From Mucor racemosus (Eukaryota > Mucoromycota > Mucoromycetes > Mucorales > Mucoraceae), in the NCBI GenBank assembly GCA_027405735.1, contig JAPEHQ010000006.1, positions 434,001 through 498,000 of the forward strand: DNA of 64,000 bases. The letters are read 5' to 3'. Both the position numbers and the translations under genes were made by a program. Below, piece by piece: positions 45,873 to 57,065 of this stretch; the first letter of the stretch is position 1; every line of letters begins with the position of its first letter. The notes beneath the pieces are model-generated. The model searched no databases and was not told the DNA's origin. It was given only the letters and a program-made list of their open reading frames with translations.

Positions 45873-48484
45873 TTTTGTTTAAAAGATTTCTCCTTTCGAA
45901 AGAGAGAAAAGATTTGACTCTTTTTTGATTTACAAAGAAAACTGTTTGTCAATTGTTCAAACAAAAAAAAAGTTTTCTTGATAGAATTGATCAAATATAA
46001 ACCTACAAATCTCGAAGAAAAAAAAAAAAAAAAGTGACTGGGATGGCTCTTCTAATCCTCCTCTCGGATGCCTCGTTTCACTTGTACTCGTAAACCAAAA
46101 CGATCTATAGAAGCTTTGTACCATTCCATTCTTAGTTTATCACTGCAATGTGTTACAAATATCCTTATTTGACATGGTACGATATTCTCGGGAGGTATAA
46201 TGCTATATTTGTAGGCCACTTCTCCTCGGCATCTTCAAATATCTTGAAGGCATTTGTATCCTCGTTGCTCTTTCGTGGCATTTGACCAATTTCAGTGCAT
46301 AGCTTCGCATTGCATTTGTATTTTTATAGCTCCGATGAGCCCTGATAAACAAAATTTGAGCCTTGTGAATGTAATAAATTGCTTCGGACGATTTCATAAA
46401 AGACAGATCGTACGTCAAGGTACTATACCAATACTGGCTATATAATGATAATTAAAGAGTTATTTTTTTAAGTTGCATTGCACTATATTTTGCTCAATGT
46501 TGAGCATAATATGTATTTCATTTTATTTACTACCAATTGAATACACATACAGAATGACTTGATGTTACATTCTTTGTCATGTAAACCGTATATAATGCTT
46601 CATTACCTATATTTGGTACTATGCATATCTTCTTCATCCTTCTTAAGAATATCATAATCAAAGGTAGAGTAATCAGCAAAGCCGTCAATGGGGCATTTTT
46701 TTGTCTGAATCCTCGATGTGTCTCTGTTACGAACCAAAGAGCTGTACAATCAAGAGACAAAACGTCTGCCTTGGCAATTGCCGTTTCTGACCTCTCATAT
46801 ATGCTCTTCAATGAACCAGTACCAATGTTCAACTTGTACACCAGTCAATCTAATGCTGGAATTTTTTCCAAGATCACTGTTTTGGACAGCAGCGATGCTG
46901 CTTTAGCGAATGATTGAATTTGGTAAGCACAAATTAATAGTATTGTTACGCTTCACTAATGTAGTAATTATTATACTCGCAAGATTCAAGGTTTCGCCTT
47001 GATAACTTTACTAATGCTCAAATAATTGTTTCGAACGTCAGGGACATAATATACTCCTGTAATGTTTCTTTGAATATTATCAATATGTCTGAATTTTAGC
47101 TGGCTATTTTTGTTTTACAATTCGTTTTCATATTGTTCGCTTATCTCAAATATAAAAACAGGAAAAATTCAAATTTACAATCTTTTTGCAATTTCGCCAA
47201 AAATATACACATCGAATTTAGCTGGTTTATAATATATAATAGTTTGAAAGCTGATAACATCTCTTAATTATATTTACTTTTGTGTTTATTTAAATGTGTA
47301 TACACATACACATATATATCTCCAAATACTGAAGATATTATAATATTATTCAAATTAAATCAGATTTCGTAATTATTTTTGCGCAAAAAATAAATACTAT
47401 TATACTGTATATACATCATTTTTTAAATGAAAATTTCGTGAATACACATTATGATATATAGCAGACAATTTATAGATTTAATGCTATTGACAAGTAGCTT
47501 CGAATGAAAGCATTGTTGCTCAAAAATTTCCTTCGTCACATCTCACATCTCATTGTCTTGAACAATACTTTAGTTCTTGTTTTTTATTCCCTGATATATT
47601 GTAAAGAGTCAAACATTTCAGTTTCATTCATGCAAAACTTTGCCTCATTCCTTATATAAACACTACAAGGAAACACTACAGCCGATCTGTACTGCACAAG
47701 ATGATTCGTTATGCCCAGGTGGGCTGCACATTATAGCCTGAACTGTTGTGCCCACTGAATATGGCTAAAAATATAACAAGATGTACATGGAGACAACAAA
47801 AGAAAATGCACACGAGCACAACACTAAGCCTGTATGTGCAGAATTATAGTTTATGTCCATGTGCATAAATAATAATAAGCTTTGATCATGAGCATAATAA
47901 TGAGCTGATTGTATGGGCACAAATTGGTTTGCACATGAGTAACGTGCCGCTCTCAAAATTCCATTGCATTTTTTATTGGAATGTGTTTTTAAATTACATT
48001 TGCGTTTATTAATTAATTAATAATATAGATTATAGACAATACAATTCAATAAGTTATTGATGTAGTAGAGCAATACATTCAACAGCCAATATATTTACGA
48101 TTATCATCATTTGTAAATATGTTTGTAGCTGTAATATTTGCAACAACAATGATTTTTGCTCGGGCATAAACTTAAATAGCACTTACTGCTTAAATTTATA
48201 CCGCAAGACAATTCTAATATTATAAATGTTACTTTATCACTCATAAAATTTAAGCAAATTAACCTTCTTTAAACTTACTATTCTAGTTTACGATTGTCAG
48301 CTGTAAAAATATTTGTTTTTAAGTACAGTATATATACAATCAAAGCTATGGTAATTAGGCAAGACATTAGATTGTTCTTTTTTTTTGTGTGTTTCTATAT
48401 CATTTGAACTTTCATCACTTTCCTGGAACATTTTATGGGTTTGTAACTAGTTTCATCTTTTCATTGAGTAGGTATAAACATTAT

Positions 48485-50352
48485 TGCCTTCGATTTGATC
48501 TGATAATCAAGAAATATGTCCAACAATGCATTAGTAAATAATGATACTTGATCTTAGAATGCAGTTAAATGAAAATATCAGTCTCTAATATAACGACTGG
48601 TACCTATATTATTAGAAACATTAGTCTCTTATTATTTTAGCATGCGTATTCAGAAAAAAGAAAAGAATACCAGCTTGATGGTCTGATATGTCTTATCAAA
48701 CGGTGAATGTATCCTTGGAATATGAAAACCAAAAGAGAGAAACAACACACGTAGAAAAGGCTTTTCAAGGCTTTACATTATTTAACGCAATTAAAACCCT
48801 GCTAAATTGCACATTTCATCCAATGTAAAAGCAGTATTACAGCGCATCAACCCATAAACTAAACAAAATAGGAGGCAATATCTGTTATCATAGAAACATG
48901 CATTTTCTACCAGAAAAACCGGCTGTCATATCATAGATTCATTGAAAAATTGAAAAAGCGAGCCCGTAGAGCAACGACGTAATTGAACATAGCAAGATTG
49001 AATGGCTAAGTCTCTTATACTATGGTATATATCTAAGTTTTAAATAAACAAGCGGTTTTTTTTTAACTTTTTTTATATTCAACCACATACGGTCTGAAAA
49101 TTCAGACTTTGTAGCGGACATTTTCGGGGCTCATTTTATCCTTACCAACACTCATGATATTGATCAAAAAACAGGAAAATCAATTTTTGATACCAAAATC
49201 AACGTTTAAATATACTACATTGTGAGAGAAAATTGTAGCCATAACTAATACACATTTTATAAAAGCTTAACATTAAATGTTAAGTAATGAAATTTAGCAT
49301 TTTTGCCCCAAAAACGGTTTTTTGATTAAAGGATTTTCATGTAATATTTTGCAATAAAAATGTTTGTTATTTTTTATTGAGCAAATAGAGCGCTAAATGT
49401 TGTATATGTGTATATTTTTTGTTTCTGTAATTGGTAGTATAATTAACTCTAGATTTGCAAAATCAGAAAAAAAAAATTAAAAAATGTCAAAATTGATGAT
49501 CTGGACAAGAATAATTTTCGAAATTAATATTCCGTTTATAAGCCTTTTAAGTCTTAAAAATAAGAGATTTTATAATACTTGAGAACTTTTTCAAGAATTT
49601 ACGATGCTCTACCCACTTGATTCAAGCTTATTACTGTTGTAAACCTTTATACATGTTAATATTGTGTGGTAGTTTATTTGATGATGATATAGTATTACTT
49701 TATAATTACTGCGCTAAAGGTAATTTACATTGAGTTTCAACCTTATCTCTTCAATGTCATAAAAATAAAAATAAAAATGACCATCACTGGAACTTATTGC
49801 TGCCTTTTTACCCTCTTTGTCCCAAGCTAATTTATTTAATGCTTTTACTAGAACCAACCTAAGTATTTACAAATGGTTCATCGGTATTTGCATTTGAATT
49901 CCATAAATTAAATTGACTGGTTCCATCCACATTTAGTATCAAACGTATCATTAACCCGCCTTATGATAAATGTCAATTTAAAATCAGAAACATGAAACAT
50001 CCCATTATACTGCCATTGTTATAAGCTATGAAAAACTTGATTTTTAATAATACAGCAATTACATAAAAGCCAAGATGATACTAATAATAGTATATGGTAA
50101 ATATTTAGCATCTAAGTAAGTTTGATGAAGTATGCATTTAAATTCTTTTGAAATCCCTGAGGCAAACACAGCATCTTGGTCATGTAATTTCTATCCATCA
50201 TCAAAATGTTTCGATTTCAGCTACACGATGAATGCACCTTTTATCTATCTTGACCTTGATATACATTGTTGGGTATCAGTTTTTTACCAGTTGCATTTTC
50301 TCTGATTCATTGATATTCAGTCATATTGAACGATGATTTGTAGCATTGCAAA
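48485..50352 (-). repeat. R1 repeat family, copy 3 (most complete in length)
   Basis: Read on -, it contains the whole span seen in copies 1 and 2: the left third (as 7375-7840), the dynein-like debris (about 49928-49745) and the right end (as 20440-20645). On + at about 48718-48828 lies the homologue of the 92-codon frame of copy 2 (LEYENQKRETTHVEK), which is broken by a short deletion after KTLLN. This copy defines R1 as about 1.9 kb. Confidence 0.65.
49745..49928 (-). pseudogene. Dynein intermediate chain-like C-terminal fragment (decayed)
   Basis: On -, DGTSQFNLWNSNANTDEPFV is followed by a stop, and then in a shifted frame ALNKLAWDKEGKKAAISS, with a tandem FY/YF expansion before DIEE. 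It matches the debris in copies 1 and 2, with independent damage. Confidence 0.5.
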
Positions 50353-50735
50353 AAAAAAAGAATAATAAGTACTTCGAGAGTTTTCTGCATATCAAATTAT
50401 GCGATTTAGTAGCAATGATTGCACTGAACTATGCTTTTTGAACCTATTTATGTTAATCAGAATAATTAGTACTTTCATTCAAAAGTAAGCTTTGCTTTAT
50501 ACATTTACATTTACCCATTCAATAAATGACATTACATTTATTATCCGTTATATCAATCAACAATCAACCAACTTCATCTGGATTCGGATACATTTGGCAA
50601 TTAAGTGCCTATATTACAACACTTGAGCCACCAGGTATCGCCACAACAAAATCTCGTACAGGTAGACGAAGCATCACAATTTGGATCTTTTTTTTTGTGT
50701 TCATTGATCTGAGCTCTCTCACACATTCATATATC

Positions 50736-50740
50736 TCTGC
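50736..50740. repeat. Target-site duplication TCTGC (left) of the Ty3/gypsy element
   Basis: TCTGC directly precedes the left LTR and directly follows the right LTR at 57066-57070, the expected 5-bp duplication of a Ty3-type integrase. Confidence 0.9.
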
Positions 50741-50967
50741 TGAGAGTTATATGTAGATAACGATTATTTCCAATACAAATAAAATAAAGACTACAAGCGA
50801 TTATATCACGGAGAACGTAGGGTCTTTATTATTAAGTTAAAAAGGAAGCCAGGAGCCATCAGGTCCTGGATTCTAAAAGTATTTATACCATTTCAATTCC
50901 ATTTGGATGTCAGGTTCAATATGGGATTGAAATGAGATTTAACATAAATAATAGGCAAAAACCTACA
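50741..50967 (-). repeat. 3' LTR of the chromovirus
   Basis: A 227-bp copy identical to 56839-57065. In element orientation it has a TATA-like GGTATAAATAC and an AATAAAG polyadenylation-type signal. It is directly preceded, in element orientation, by the polypurine tract. Confidence 0.95.
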
Positions 50968-50983
50968 TTCTCCCCCACCAAAC
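50968..50983 (-). other. Polypurine tract of the chromovirus
   Basis: On - the sequence GGTGGGGGAGAA abuts the start of the 3' LTR, the standard place and composition of the plus-strand DNA primer. Confidence 0.8.
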
Positions 50984-51002
50984 TCGTCTACAGTTGTTAG
51001 TT

Positions 51003-54000
51003 CTAATAGGTTTGTTGTTTGCTACGCAATTCATCCTTAGATTTCTTGTTTGAATTGTTTAGCTGGTGGTAGTCAAATGTCCCAAATTTTCGTTTACCAT
51101 CTTGGATTTCAATAGAATTTGCTTCACTGAGTTGGAAATTTCTCTGGGCCATTTGTCGTGTGATCATTTTAGTTGGGGTTTTCAGTCCCGAATGCTTCTT
51201 ATGGATAATATTTGTTTGGATCTGTGGAATATCAGTTGCAAAATCAGGTGATTCAGCAATTTCACGATAAATATTACTTGGCGCGAAATCATTTTTTATG
51301 TGATTTTGTGCTTGTTTTCTTTTATCATTAATTATTTTCTTTACATCAACAGGTCGTCCTGCATGATCTTTCTTTACTTTTTTCCAATAATCAATAATAA
51401 ATTCCGTATCAGTAAAGTCATCAGTTTTGACCCATGAATTATGATCCTTATTATAATTTTTCCATTTCACTAAATATTCGCGATTTTGTGGATTACCATT
51501 ATCTTGAATAATTGCCTCAACCTCAAATAATTCGCTCTTTGGAACGATCTCTTCTTGGTTGATTGCCTTTAGTTCAGAAGCTACATAGTTCCGAGACATT
51601 AACATGCCTTCTTCGTCCCGTAAAATATATGCACCCCCATCATTCTGTCGAATAACCTGATATGGTCCCACATATGATGGTGCAAACGCATTAGTTTTGT
51701 GTAGAATTTTATGCATCACGTAAGTTCCTGCTTTAAAATTAACCTGCACATTTTTCTGATCAATTTTACCATGCAATTTATCAGTGTACCGTTGATGTTG
51801 TTCTGCAATTGCTGGAAAAACTAATTGTCCCATGTAATCAATGCGCTTCAAGAGCTCTTCATTGGACATGTAGCGTTTACTTTTCAAGTTGCCTTGAGGG
51901 TCATAATAATTAATAGGTGCGTTCATGTTACGAGCGTACATTAATGAAAAAGGTGAGCTTTGTAATTTCTTTGATATTTTGTTATTAATTAGCAATGCAC
52001 ATATAGGTAGGTAGTTGTGCCAGTCTTCAATGTTTCCATTTAACAACTTTGCTAAAGTTTTCTTTACAATGCCCACATATCGCTCAGAAATTCCGTTGCC
52101 TTCAGGATGGTATTGTGTCGAATAGCGTTTCTCAATTTGCATAGATTGAAATAGCATCGTATGTAATTGATTCGCCCATTCTGCACCATGATCTGATGCT
52201 ACAAAAAATTGTGGAAGGCCGATAATGCGAAATGCTTCGATCATTGCGACCGCAACACTTTTAGCTGTTTTGTCAACCAAGGGTTTTAGGATTACGAAAC
52301 GAGTACATACATCTACCATTATTAATAGGTAAGTGTACAGGTTTGAATTAGATGAGAACGGACCCGCTAAATCCATTACATAACCATCTCCTGGAAGATA
52401 GCAATAAACAGATCGTGAAGGGGAGTATCCTTTTTTCTTTATATTGAATTTGGCACAAGTCGAACAACTACTAACAATATCAATTGCGTCTTGTAGTATC
52501 CCGGACCAATTCATGTTTTGATTTCGGATTGATTTTACAATGTTGTCTGCTCCAAAATGGCCACTTTCATTATGAATTTCCTTCAATAATGTTTTTCTAT
52601 CAGCCTCTGGTACAATCACATAGTTTTGTTCACTAAATTTGTGGGTTGCTTGAGCAAACGCTACTAATCTTGTAGATTTGTTATTGGTAAAATGTTCAAT
52701 ACTTTTAGGTTTGAACGAGGTTTCTTTATTCACTGCATTTGTCAATGAAAAACCCTTTCGTTGTTTGTATACTTTGGAACTATTATTCCCATCGGCCCCA
52801 TCAGCTTGATTATCAGAATGATAAAGGCGTGATAAAAAATCAGGTAATACATTCTGTAATCCACTCAAGTGACGAATCTCAAAAGAGTGTCTTAATAGAG
52901 TATCAAAGTAATCAACAAAGTGTTCATTAATTGGTGTTTGTGTGAAGAGATATGTCAAGCTGCGATGATCTGAATATAGTATGAAATGACGTCCGAAGAG
53001 AAAGTCATCGTACACTTTTAATGCCATGGCAATAGCAGCCAATTCACGACGTTGCACATGCCAATTGCGTTCGCTTTTGGATAGGCTTCGACTATGAAAT
53101 GCGATATATCTGATTTTGGTAATTGTTTTTGGGGTAGCGTCATCATGATCGCCACTCGCTTGGGTATATTTGAGCTCCTGAAATAAGCATGTGCCTAAAG
53201 CGTGATCACTGGCATCAACTGCCACAATCAAAGGTAAGGATGGATCAATAGGAGATAATACGAGCTTGGATGCTAATACTTCTTTGATTGTATCAAAATC
53301 ATGTTTTAGTTCGGGTGTCCATTGAATAGGGACAGAATCACCAATATTACGGAGAGCATCGAGTCGCCAAGTTAATTTACTGGCCATTGGACAATGATCG
53401 CGCATATAAGTGAACATACCCAGACAAGATTTAAGAGCTTTTGGATGTTGTGGATATGGTACATCGCAAATATTAGTTAGACGCTTGGTGCAAATGCTGC
53501 GACCCTGACGGCTAATTGTTTGACCCAATACCACAATGGCTGTTTTACCAATGTGAGCTTTAGCCATATTCAGGATGAGTTTATTCTTTGTTAAACGATC
53601 AATAATGATACTTAACTGCTTTGCATGTAGATCCATATCGTTTGTTTGTGTTACACAATAAACGTCATCGATATATGTCAAACAGAACGGAAGATCCCCG
53701 AGAATGTTGTCTAATAAACGCGACCAAGCGCTCCCGACAAAAGTAATCCCGTAAGGGCACGAAATGAAGCAATATGCAGAATTACGATGTTGGAAACTTG
53801 TTTTAACTTGATCTGAAACATTTAGGGGTAGTCTCAGGTACGCGGTCGTGACATCAATGCAAGAATATATAGCAGCGCCAGTCGCTTGCTTGAAAATATC
53901 TGATGGTAATTTGATGCTATAATGGTCAAGGCTAGTCTCTAAAAGGATACTGTTCAGTTCACGCACATCCAAGCAGGTTCGCCAGGACATGGTGCCATCG

Positions 54001-56759
54001 CCCTTTCGTTTAGGAGCAAAGGTCACTGGATTGTTCCAAGGACTAGGTGGTGCGGGTTTAATAACACCATTCTTTAACCATTCTTTTACAGTTTCATCAA
54101 ACACAGGCATCAATTTTTCAGCAATTTTATATTGACGACGAGCTCTGGTTTCATTGGGTATAGTATCTAGCTTGATTAGAGCTAAAGGGTGAGGACAATG
54201 TTCACGAATGTCAATCGCTTGATTACGTTGGATCGCTGGTTCAAGCGCTTTCAATAATCGAGCGTGTTCACTTTCAGTGCCAGCGTTGGATATATTAGGC
54301 TGGTATTGTTCATCAACAATGGCATCATTATATAGAACTTTATTATCATCCCAATTAAATGCAACACCTGACAGAGATATGCCCAATTTGGAAAAGAGAT
54401 CGCAACCAAACAGGGATTGTTTTCCATTTCCCAATTCGTTCATCACAAAAAAGGAGTGTTTGATATTACGTCCATTATATTTAATTAGGATCTGATCTGT
54501 TTTTCCCAATAAAGGTACATGTTCATTATTTGCTAGAGTTATCTGAATATTCAAGCAAGGGTTGATTGTGATATTGTATTTATTACATAAGTCAGAAGAT
54601 AATAATGAAATATCTGAACCAGAGTCAATTAACGCTAGTTGCCTATGTGTTCCCAACAATAAGAAAGGTGACAAAGGAGAGTAAGGATTTTGATTTAGTA
54701 TATCATTGTCATCAATCATTTGTCTTTTCTTAGTAGTATGTAGCATACTACATAAGAATTTGTGGTATTTACCATTGTTTTCTAAAATGCCAGGAGCGAC
54801 AAGTGGTTCCGTAGTCAAACTCTGATCAACGTATTCCATTAGATCATCGTCGTCTGACATGGGATTGTATTTTTTAAGGATATCAGCTAATGCTCTAACC
54901 ATATCTTCCGTATCCTCAATGGCGTCCGAGGTCGCTTGATTAAGTTGACCAGCGGTTGTTTTCGATGATCGAACCATATTTACATTAGCTTGATTTACTA
55001 TAGTGTAAGGTTCATGATGATCTGGATTAGATAAATGTTCAATGAAAGATTTTCGTCTTACAGCGAACGTACCTGTTCTATTATTATCTGGAAGTGCATT
55101 CTCTTTCTCAGCACGACGACGATAATATTCTGATCTTTCAGGACATTGATGACCAGGGACGTATTCAACCTTTTTACAGTGGCCACATAAAGATTTGGTG
55201 GGGTTACCAGTAAAAGGTTGGTATGGACGTTGAGGTTCTCTACGATCCACTCGTTTAGGAGGTGAAGAAGTATCCTCATTGGGAATTTCATCCTCAGGGC
55301 GAGTACGTTTTTTATCATTGATACTTCTAGCTTTAGATCGCTTTGCTGATTCAACTGCATATCGATCTGATAATTCGCGATGGACACTGTGTGTATGCGA
55401 TTCCAATAATTCCATTAGAGAATGTAAATTCTCGTTGGGAAGAAGAGGGTCGGGACAACTGATCCTGTCATTGTTTTTAGAGCTTCGTAACTCTGGTAAT
55501 TTAGATTTGAGGTACGTTTTAACGTAACCCTGCAAGGACATGAAACATTCGACGGCCTTATTGTGAGTATCTTGCATTTTTGCCTTGGTAAGCAAAATGA
55601 CATAGCGTTGCAGATAATTCATTAAGGGTTCCGTGGGATGTTGACGCATCAGAAACACTTGACCAACGTAATCATCATTAGTATATGTTTCCAAATACTT
55701 TTTGATTAGTTTATCTTTCATGTCATTCCAACATTTGTATCGAAACTTGCTAACCTTGATTTCATGGAGCAGCCAATCTCTTGGTGCCGTATCCATCGAG
55801 GTGATGAACGATTGTTTCAAAGCTTTGTCCCAATGCTTATCGATGTTCGTGTTATAGAATACAAAGATAGATTCGAATGCTTCAATAAAATCTTCAACTG
55901 TTCGGTACGATACAATAGTTGTTTTATCAAGAGCCCTCATTTGATATGTTTGCGTGGGATAGTTGCAAATTTCAATATCGAACTTAGGAATCTTATCCAT
56001 GGGAACCTTAAATTTATTCTGTTCCATCATGGTTAATACTTGGGGTTGACCATGATTATTCATCATTGGATTAGTAGTTACCGATTGGTCTTTAGGTGCC
56101 ATATTACGGATTTCAGTTAACATCCCATTTAATGTGGTTGATTTAGTTTTCAAAATTTGTATCTTATTATCCGCATCCGGATCATCAGACATAAGAAGTT
56201 GTCTAATTTGACGATGGATGTTCTCCATCATCATTCTAGTCTCCTTCTCACTATCCTCAAAATCGTTTTGGGCAACAGGAGCAAATTTAGATTTCATTGC
56301 AGAGGGAGTAAAGTTATTTTGAAAAGAAGTGCTTACACTAGTATTTTCAGCAATTGAACCTGATGGTTCATGAGCTTTACCCTTATCCGTATGATTGTTA
56401 CAAACTGATGTGTTTTGAGAGCCGCTTAAGATGTCGGACGTAACAACACCACCAACCACAGTTGGATTATTAAATTGAATTTCATGGTTTTGGTTATTAC
56501 CCATGGGATTAATAAAAAGATTTGGAGGTCCTGAACTTTTAATAGACGACAGACTAGGGTATTCAATATTACCATCGTCAAGGTCCATATTCTCAAGTTC
56601 ATCGAGCTCGATCAATTGTATAGGAGAGTGGGTAATATTTCCATCCTCATAAGAGGTTCTGGAGTTACCGCCGTCAACTTCACTTTGGTTACTGTTTCCA
56701 GTTACTTCAGCATTAGAAGATTGGTTACTTCTTTGAGAATTTTGATAAATTTCGGACAT
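51003..56759 (-). CDS. Gag-Pol polyprotein of Ty3/gypsy chromovirus (1,918 aa)
   Basis: A single frame fuses Gag and Pol without a frameshift. A Gag capsid-like region lies at ~285-410 and a CGHC...HQC zinc-knuckle-like motif at ~525-540. The aspartic protease has LIDSGSD with Asp712. Reverse transcriptase spans ~880-1080 with the YIDD box at 1029-1032. RNase H follows with Asp1182, Glu1239 and Asp1264. Integrase has zinc ligands H1396, H1401, C1432 and C1435 and the triad D1463, D1523, E1559 (35-residue spacing). A C-terminal chromodomain lies at ~1745-1795 (YLVKWKNYNKDHNSW), with the aromatic residues that read methylated histone tails. All catalytic residues are present, so the protein should be functional. 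The chromodomain predicts targeting to heterochromatin. Confidence 0.96.
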   Translation of the reverse strand: MSEIYQNSQRSNQSSNAEVTGNSNQSEVDGGNSRTSYEDGNITHSPIQLIELDELENMDLDDGNIEYPSLSSIKSSGPPNLFINPMGNNQNHEIQFNNPTVVGGVVTSDILSGSQNTSVCNNHTDKGKAHEPSGSIAENTSVSTSFQNNFTPSAMKSKFAPVAQNDFEDSEKETRMMMENIHRQIRQLLMSDDPDADNKIQILKTKSTTLNGMLTEIRNMAPKDQSVTTNPMMNNHGQPQVLTMMEQNKFKVPMDKIPKFDIEICNYPTQTYQMRALDKTTIVSYRTVEDFIEAFESIFVFYNTNIDKHWDKALKQSFITSMDTAPRDWLLHEIKVSKFRYKCWNDMKDKLIKKYLETYTNDDYVGQVFLMRQHPTEPLMNYLQRYVILLTKAKMQDTHNKAVECFMSLQGYVKTYLKSKLPELRSSKNNDRISCPDPLLPNENLHSLMELLESHTHSVHRELSDRYAVESAKRSKARSINDKKRTRPEDEIPNEDTSSPPKRVDRREPQRPYQPFTGNPTKSLCGHCKKVEYVPGHQCPERSEYYRRRAEKENALPDNNRTGTFAVRRKSFIEHLSNPDHHEPYTIVNQANVNMVRSSKTTAGQLNQATSDAIEDTEDMVRALADILKKYNPMSDDDDLMEYVDQSLTTEPLVAPGILENNGKYHKFLCSMLHTTKKRQMIDDNDILNQNPYSPLSPFLLLGTHRQLALIDSGSDISLLSSDLCNKYNITINPCLNIQITLANNEHVPLLGKTDQILIKYNGRNIKHSFFVMNELGNGKQSLFGCDLFSKLGISLSGVAFNWDDNKVLYNDAIVDEQYQPNISNAGTESEHARLLKALEPAIQRNQAIDIREHCPHPLALIKLDTIPNETRARRQYKIAEKLMPVFDETVKEWLKNGVIKPAPPSPWNNPVTFAPKRKGDGTMSWRTCLDVRELNSILLETSLDHYSIKLPSDIFKQATGAAIYSCIDVTTAYLRLPLNVSDQVKTSFQHRNSAYCFISCPYGITFVGSAWSRLLDNILGDLPFCLTYIDDVYCVTQTNDMDLHAKQLSIIIDRLTKNKLILNMAKAHIGKTAIVVLGQTISRQGRSICTKRLTNICDVPYPQHPKALKSCLGMFTYMRDHCPMASKLTWRLDALRNIGDSVPIQWTPELKHDFDTIKEVLASKLVLSPIDPSLPLIVAVDASDHALGTCLFQELKYTQASGDHDDATPKTITKIRYIAFHSRSLSKSERNWHVQRRELAAIAMALKVYDDFLFGRHFILYSDHRSLTYLFTQTPINEHFVDYFDTLLRHSFEIRHLSGLQNVLPDFLSRLYHSDNQADGADGNNSSKVYKQRKGFSLTNAVNKETSFKPKSIEHFTNNKSTRLVAFAQATHKFSEQNYVIVPEADRKTLLKEIHNESGHFGADNIVKSIRNQNMNWSGILQDAIDIVSSCSTCAKFNIKKKGYSPSRSVYCYLPGDGYVMDLAGPFSSNSNLYTYLLIMVDVCTRFVILKPLVDKTAKSVAVAMIEAFRIIGLPQFFVASDHGAEWANQLHTMLFQSMQIEKRYSTQYHPEGNGISERYVGIVKKTLAKLLNGNIEDWHNYLPICALLINNKISKKLQSSPFSLMYARNMNAPINYYDPQGNLKSKRYMSNEELLKRIDYMGQLVFPAIAEQHQRYTDKLHGKIDQKNVQVNFKAGTYVMHKILHKTNAFAPSYVGPYQVIRQNDGGAYILRDEEGMLMSRNYVASELKAINQEEIVPKSELFEVEAIIQDNGNPQNREYLVKWKNYNKDHNSWVKTDDFTDTEFIIDYWKKVKKDHAGRPVDVKKIINDKRKQAQNHIKNDFAPSNIYREIAESPDFATDIPQIQTNIIHKKHSGLKTPTKMITRQMAQRNFQLSEANSIEIQDGKRKFGTFDYHQLNNSNKKSKDELRSKQQTY

Positions 56760-56838
56760 AGTTTAAATAGACGAGATTTACAGGGGATTTATCTTAATAA
56801 TATTCGAGCTATCGTTCAAGAACGTTGATATAAAAAAA
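56760..56838 (-). other. Chromovirus 5' leader without a TGG-type primer-binding site
   Basis: In element orientation the LTR ends ...ACTCTCA and the leader begins TTTTTTTATATCAACG. No TGG occurs in the whole 79-nt leader, so a 3'-CCA tRNA primer cannot pair in the usual way. A short CGTTC/GAACG inverted pair lies at 56813-56824. Confidence 0.7.
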
Positions 56839-57065
56839 TGAGAGTTATATGTAGATAACGATTATTTCCAATACAAATAAAATAAAGACTACAAGCGATT
56901 ATATCACGGAGAACGTAGGGTCTTTATTATTAAGTTAAAAAGGAAGCCAGGAGCCATCAGGTCCTGGATTCTAAAAGTATTTATACCATTTCAATTCCAT
57001 TTGGATGTCAGGTTCAATATGGGATTGAAATGAGATTTAACATAAATAATAGGCAAAAACCTACA
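56839..57065 (-). repeat. 5' LTR of the chromovirus
   Basis: A 227-bp LTR, TG...CA, identical to the 3' LTR. In element orientation the TATA-like motif lies near 56984 and the promoter should drive transcription towards lower coordinates. The duplicated TCTGC follows at 57066-57070. Confidence 0.95.

Larger units (their letters stand above)
45873..50740. other. Gene-poor region with R1 copy 3
   Basis: The permease 5' flank has a poly-A run at 46018-46034. Further on, open frames 46621-46917 (+) and 46530-46841 (-) overlap each other and show no domain. A ~75-bp stretch at 47590-47665 matches 11450-11520 in inverse orientation. R1 copy 3 occupies 48485-50352. From there to the retrotransposon at 50741 nothing is recognised. 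Confidence 0.5.
50741..57065 (-). mobile_element. Complete Ty3/gypsy chromovirus-type LTR retrotransposon (6,325 bp)
   Basis: Two 227-bp LTRs (50741-50967, 56839-57065) with TG...CA ends appear identical base for base. They enclose one uninterrupted Gag-Pol frame on the - strand, and TCTGC flanks the whole. The order protease, reverse transcriptase, RNase H, integrase, chromodomain marks a chromovirus. Identical LTRs and an intact frame indicate recent insertion and likely competence. The leader between 5' LTR and start codon is only 79 nt. Confidence 0.97.

Noticed and set aside
46530..46917. Overlapping frames on both strands as genes
   Set aside because: They overlap each other, have no splice continuation and no family features.
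51066..56828. Several + strand frames of 60-90 codons
   Set aside because: They are antisense shadows of the intact Gag-Pol polyprotein.
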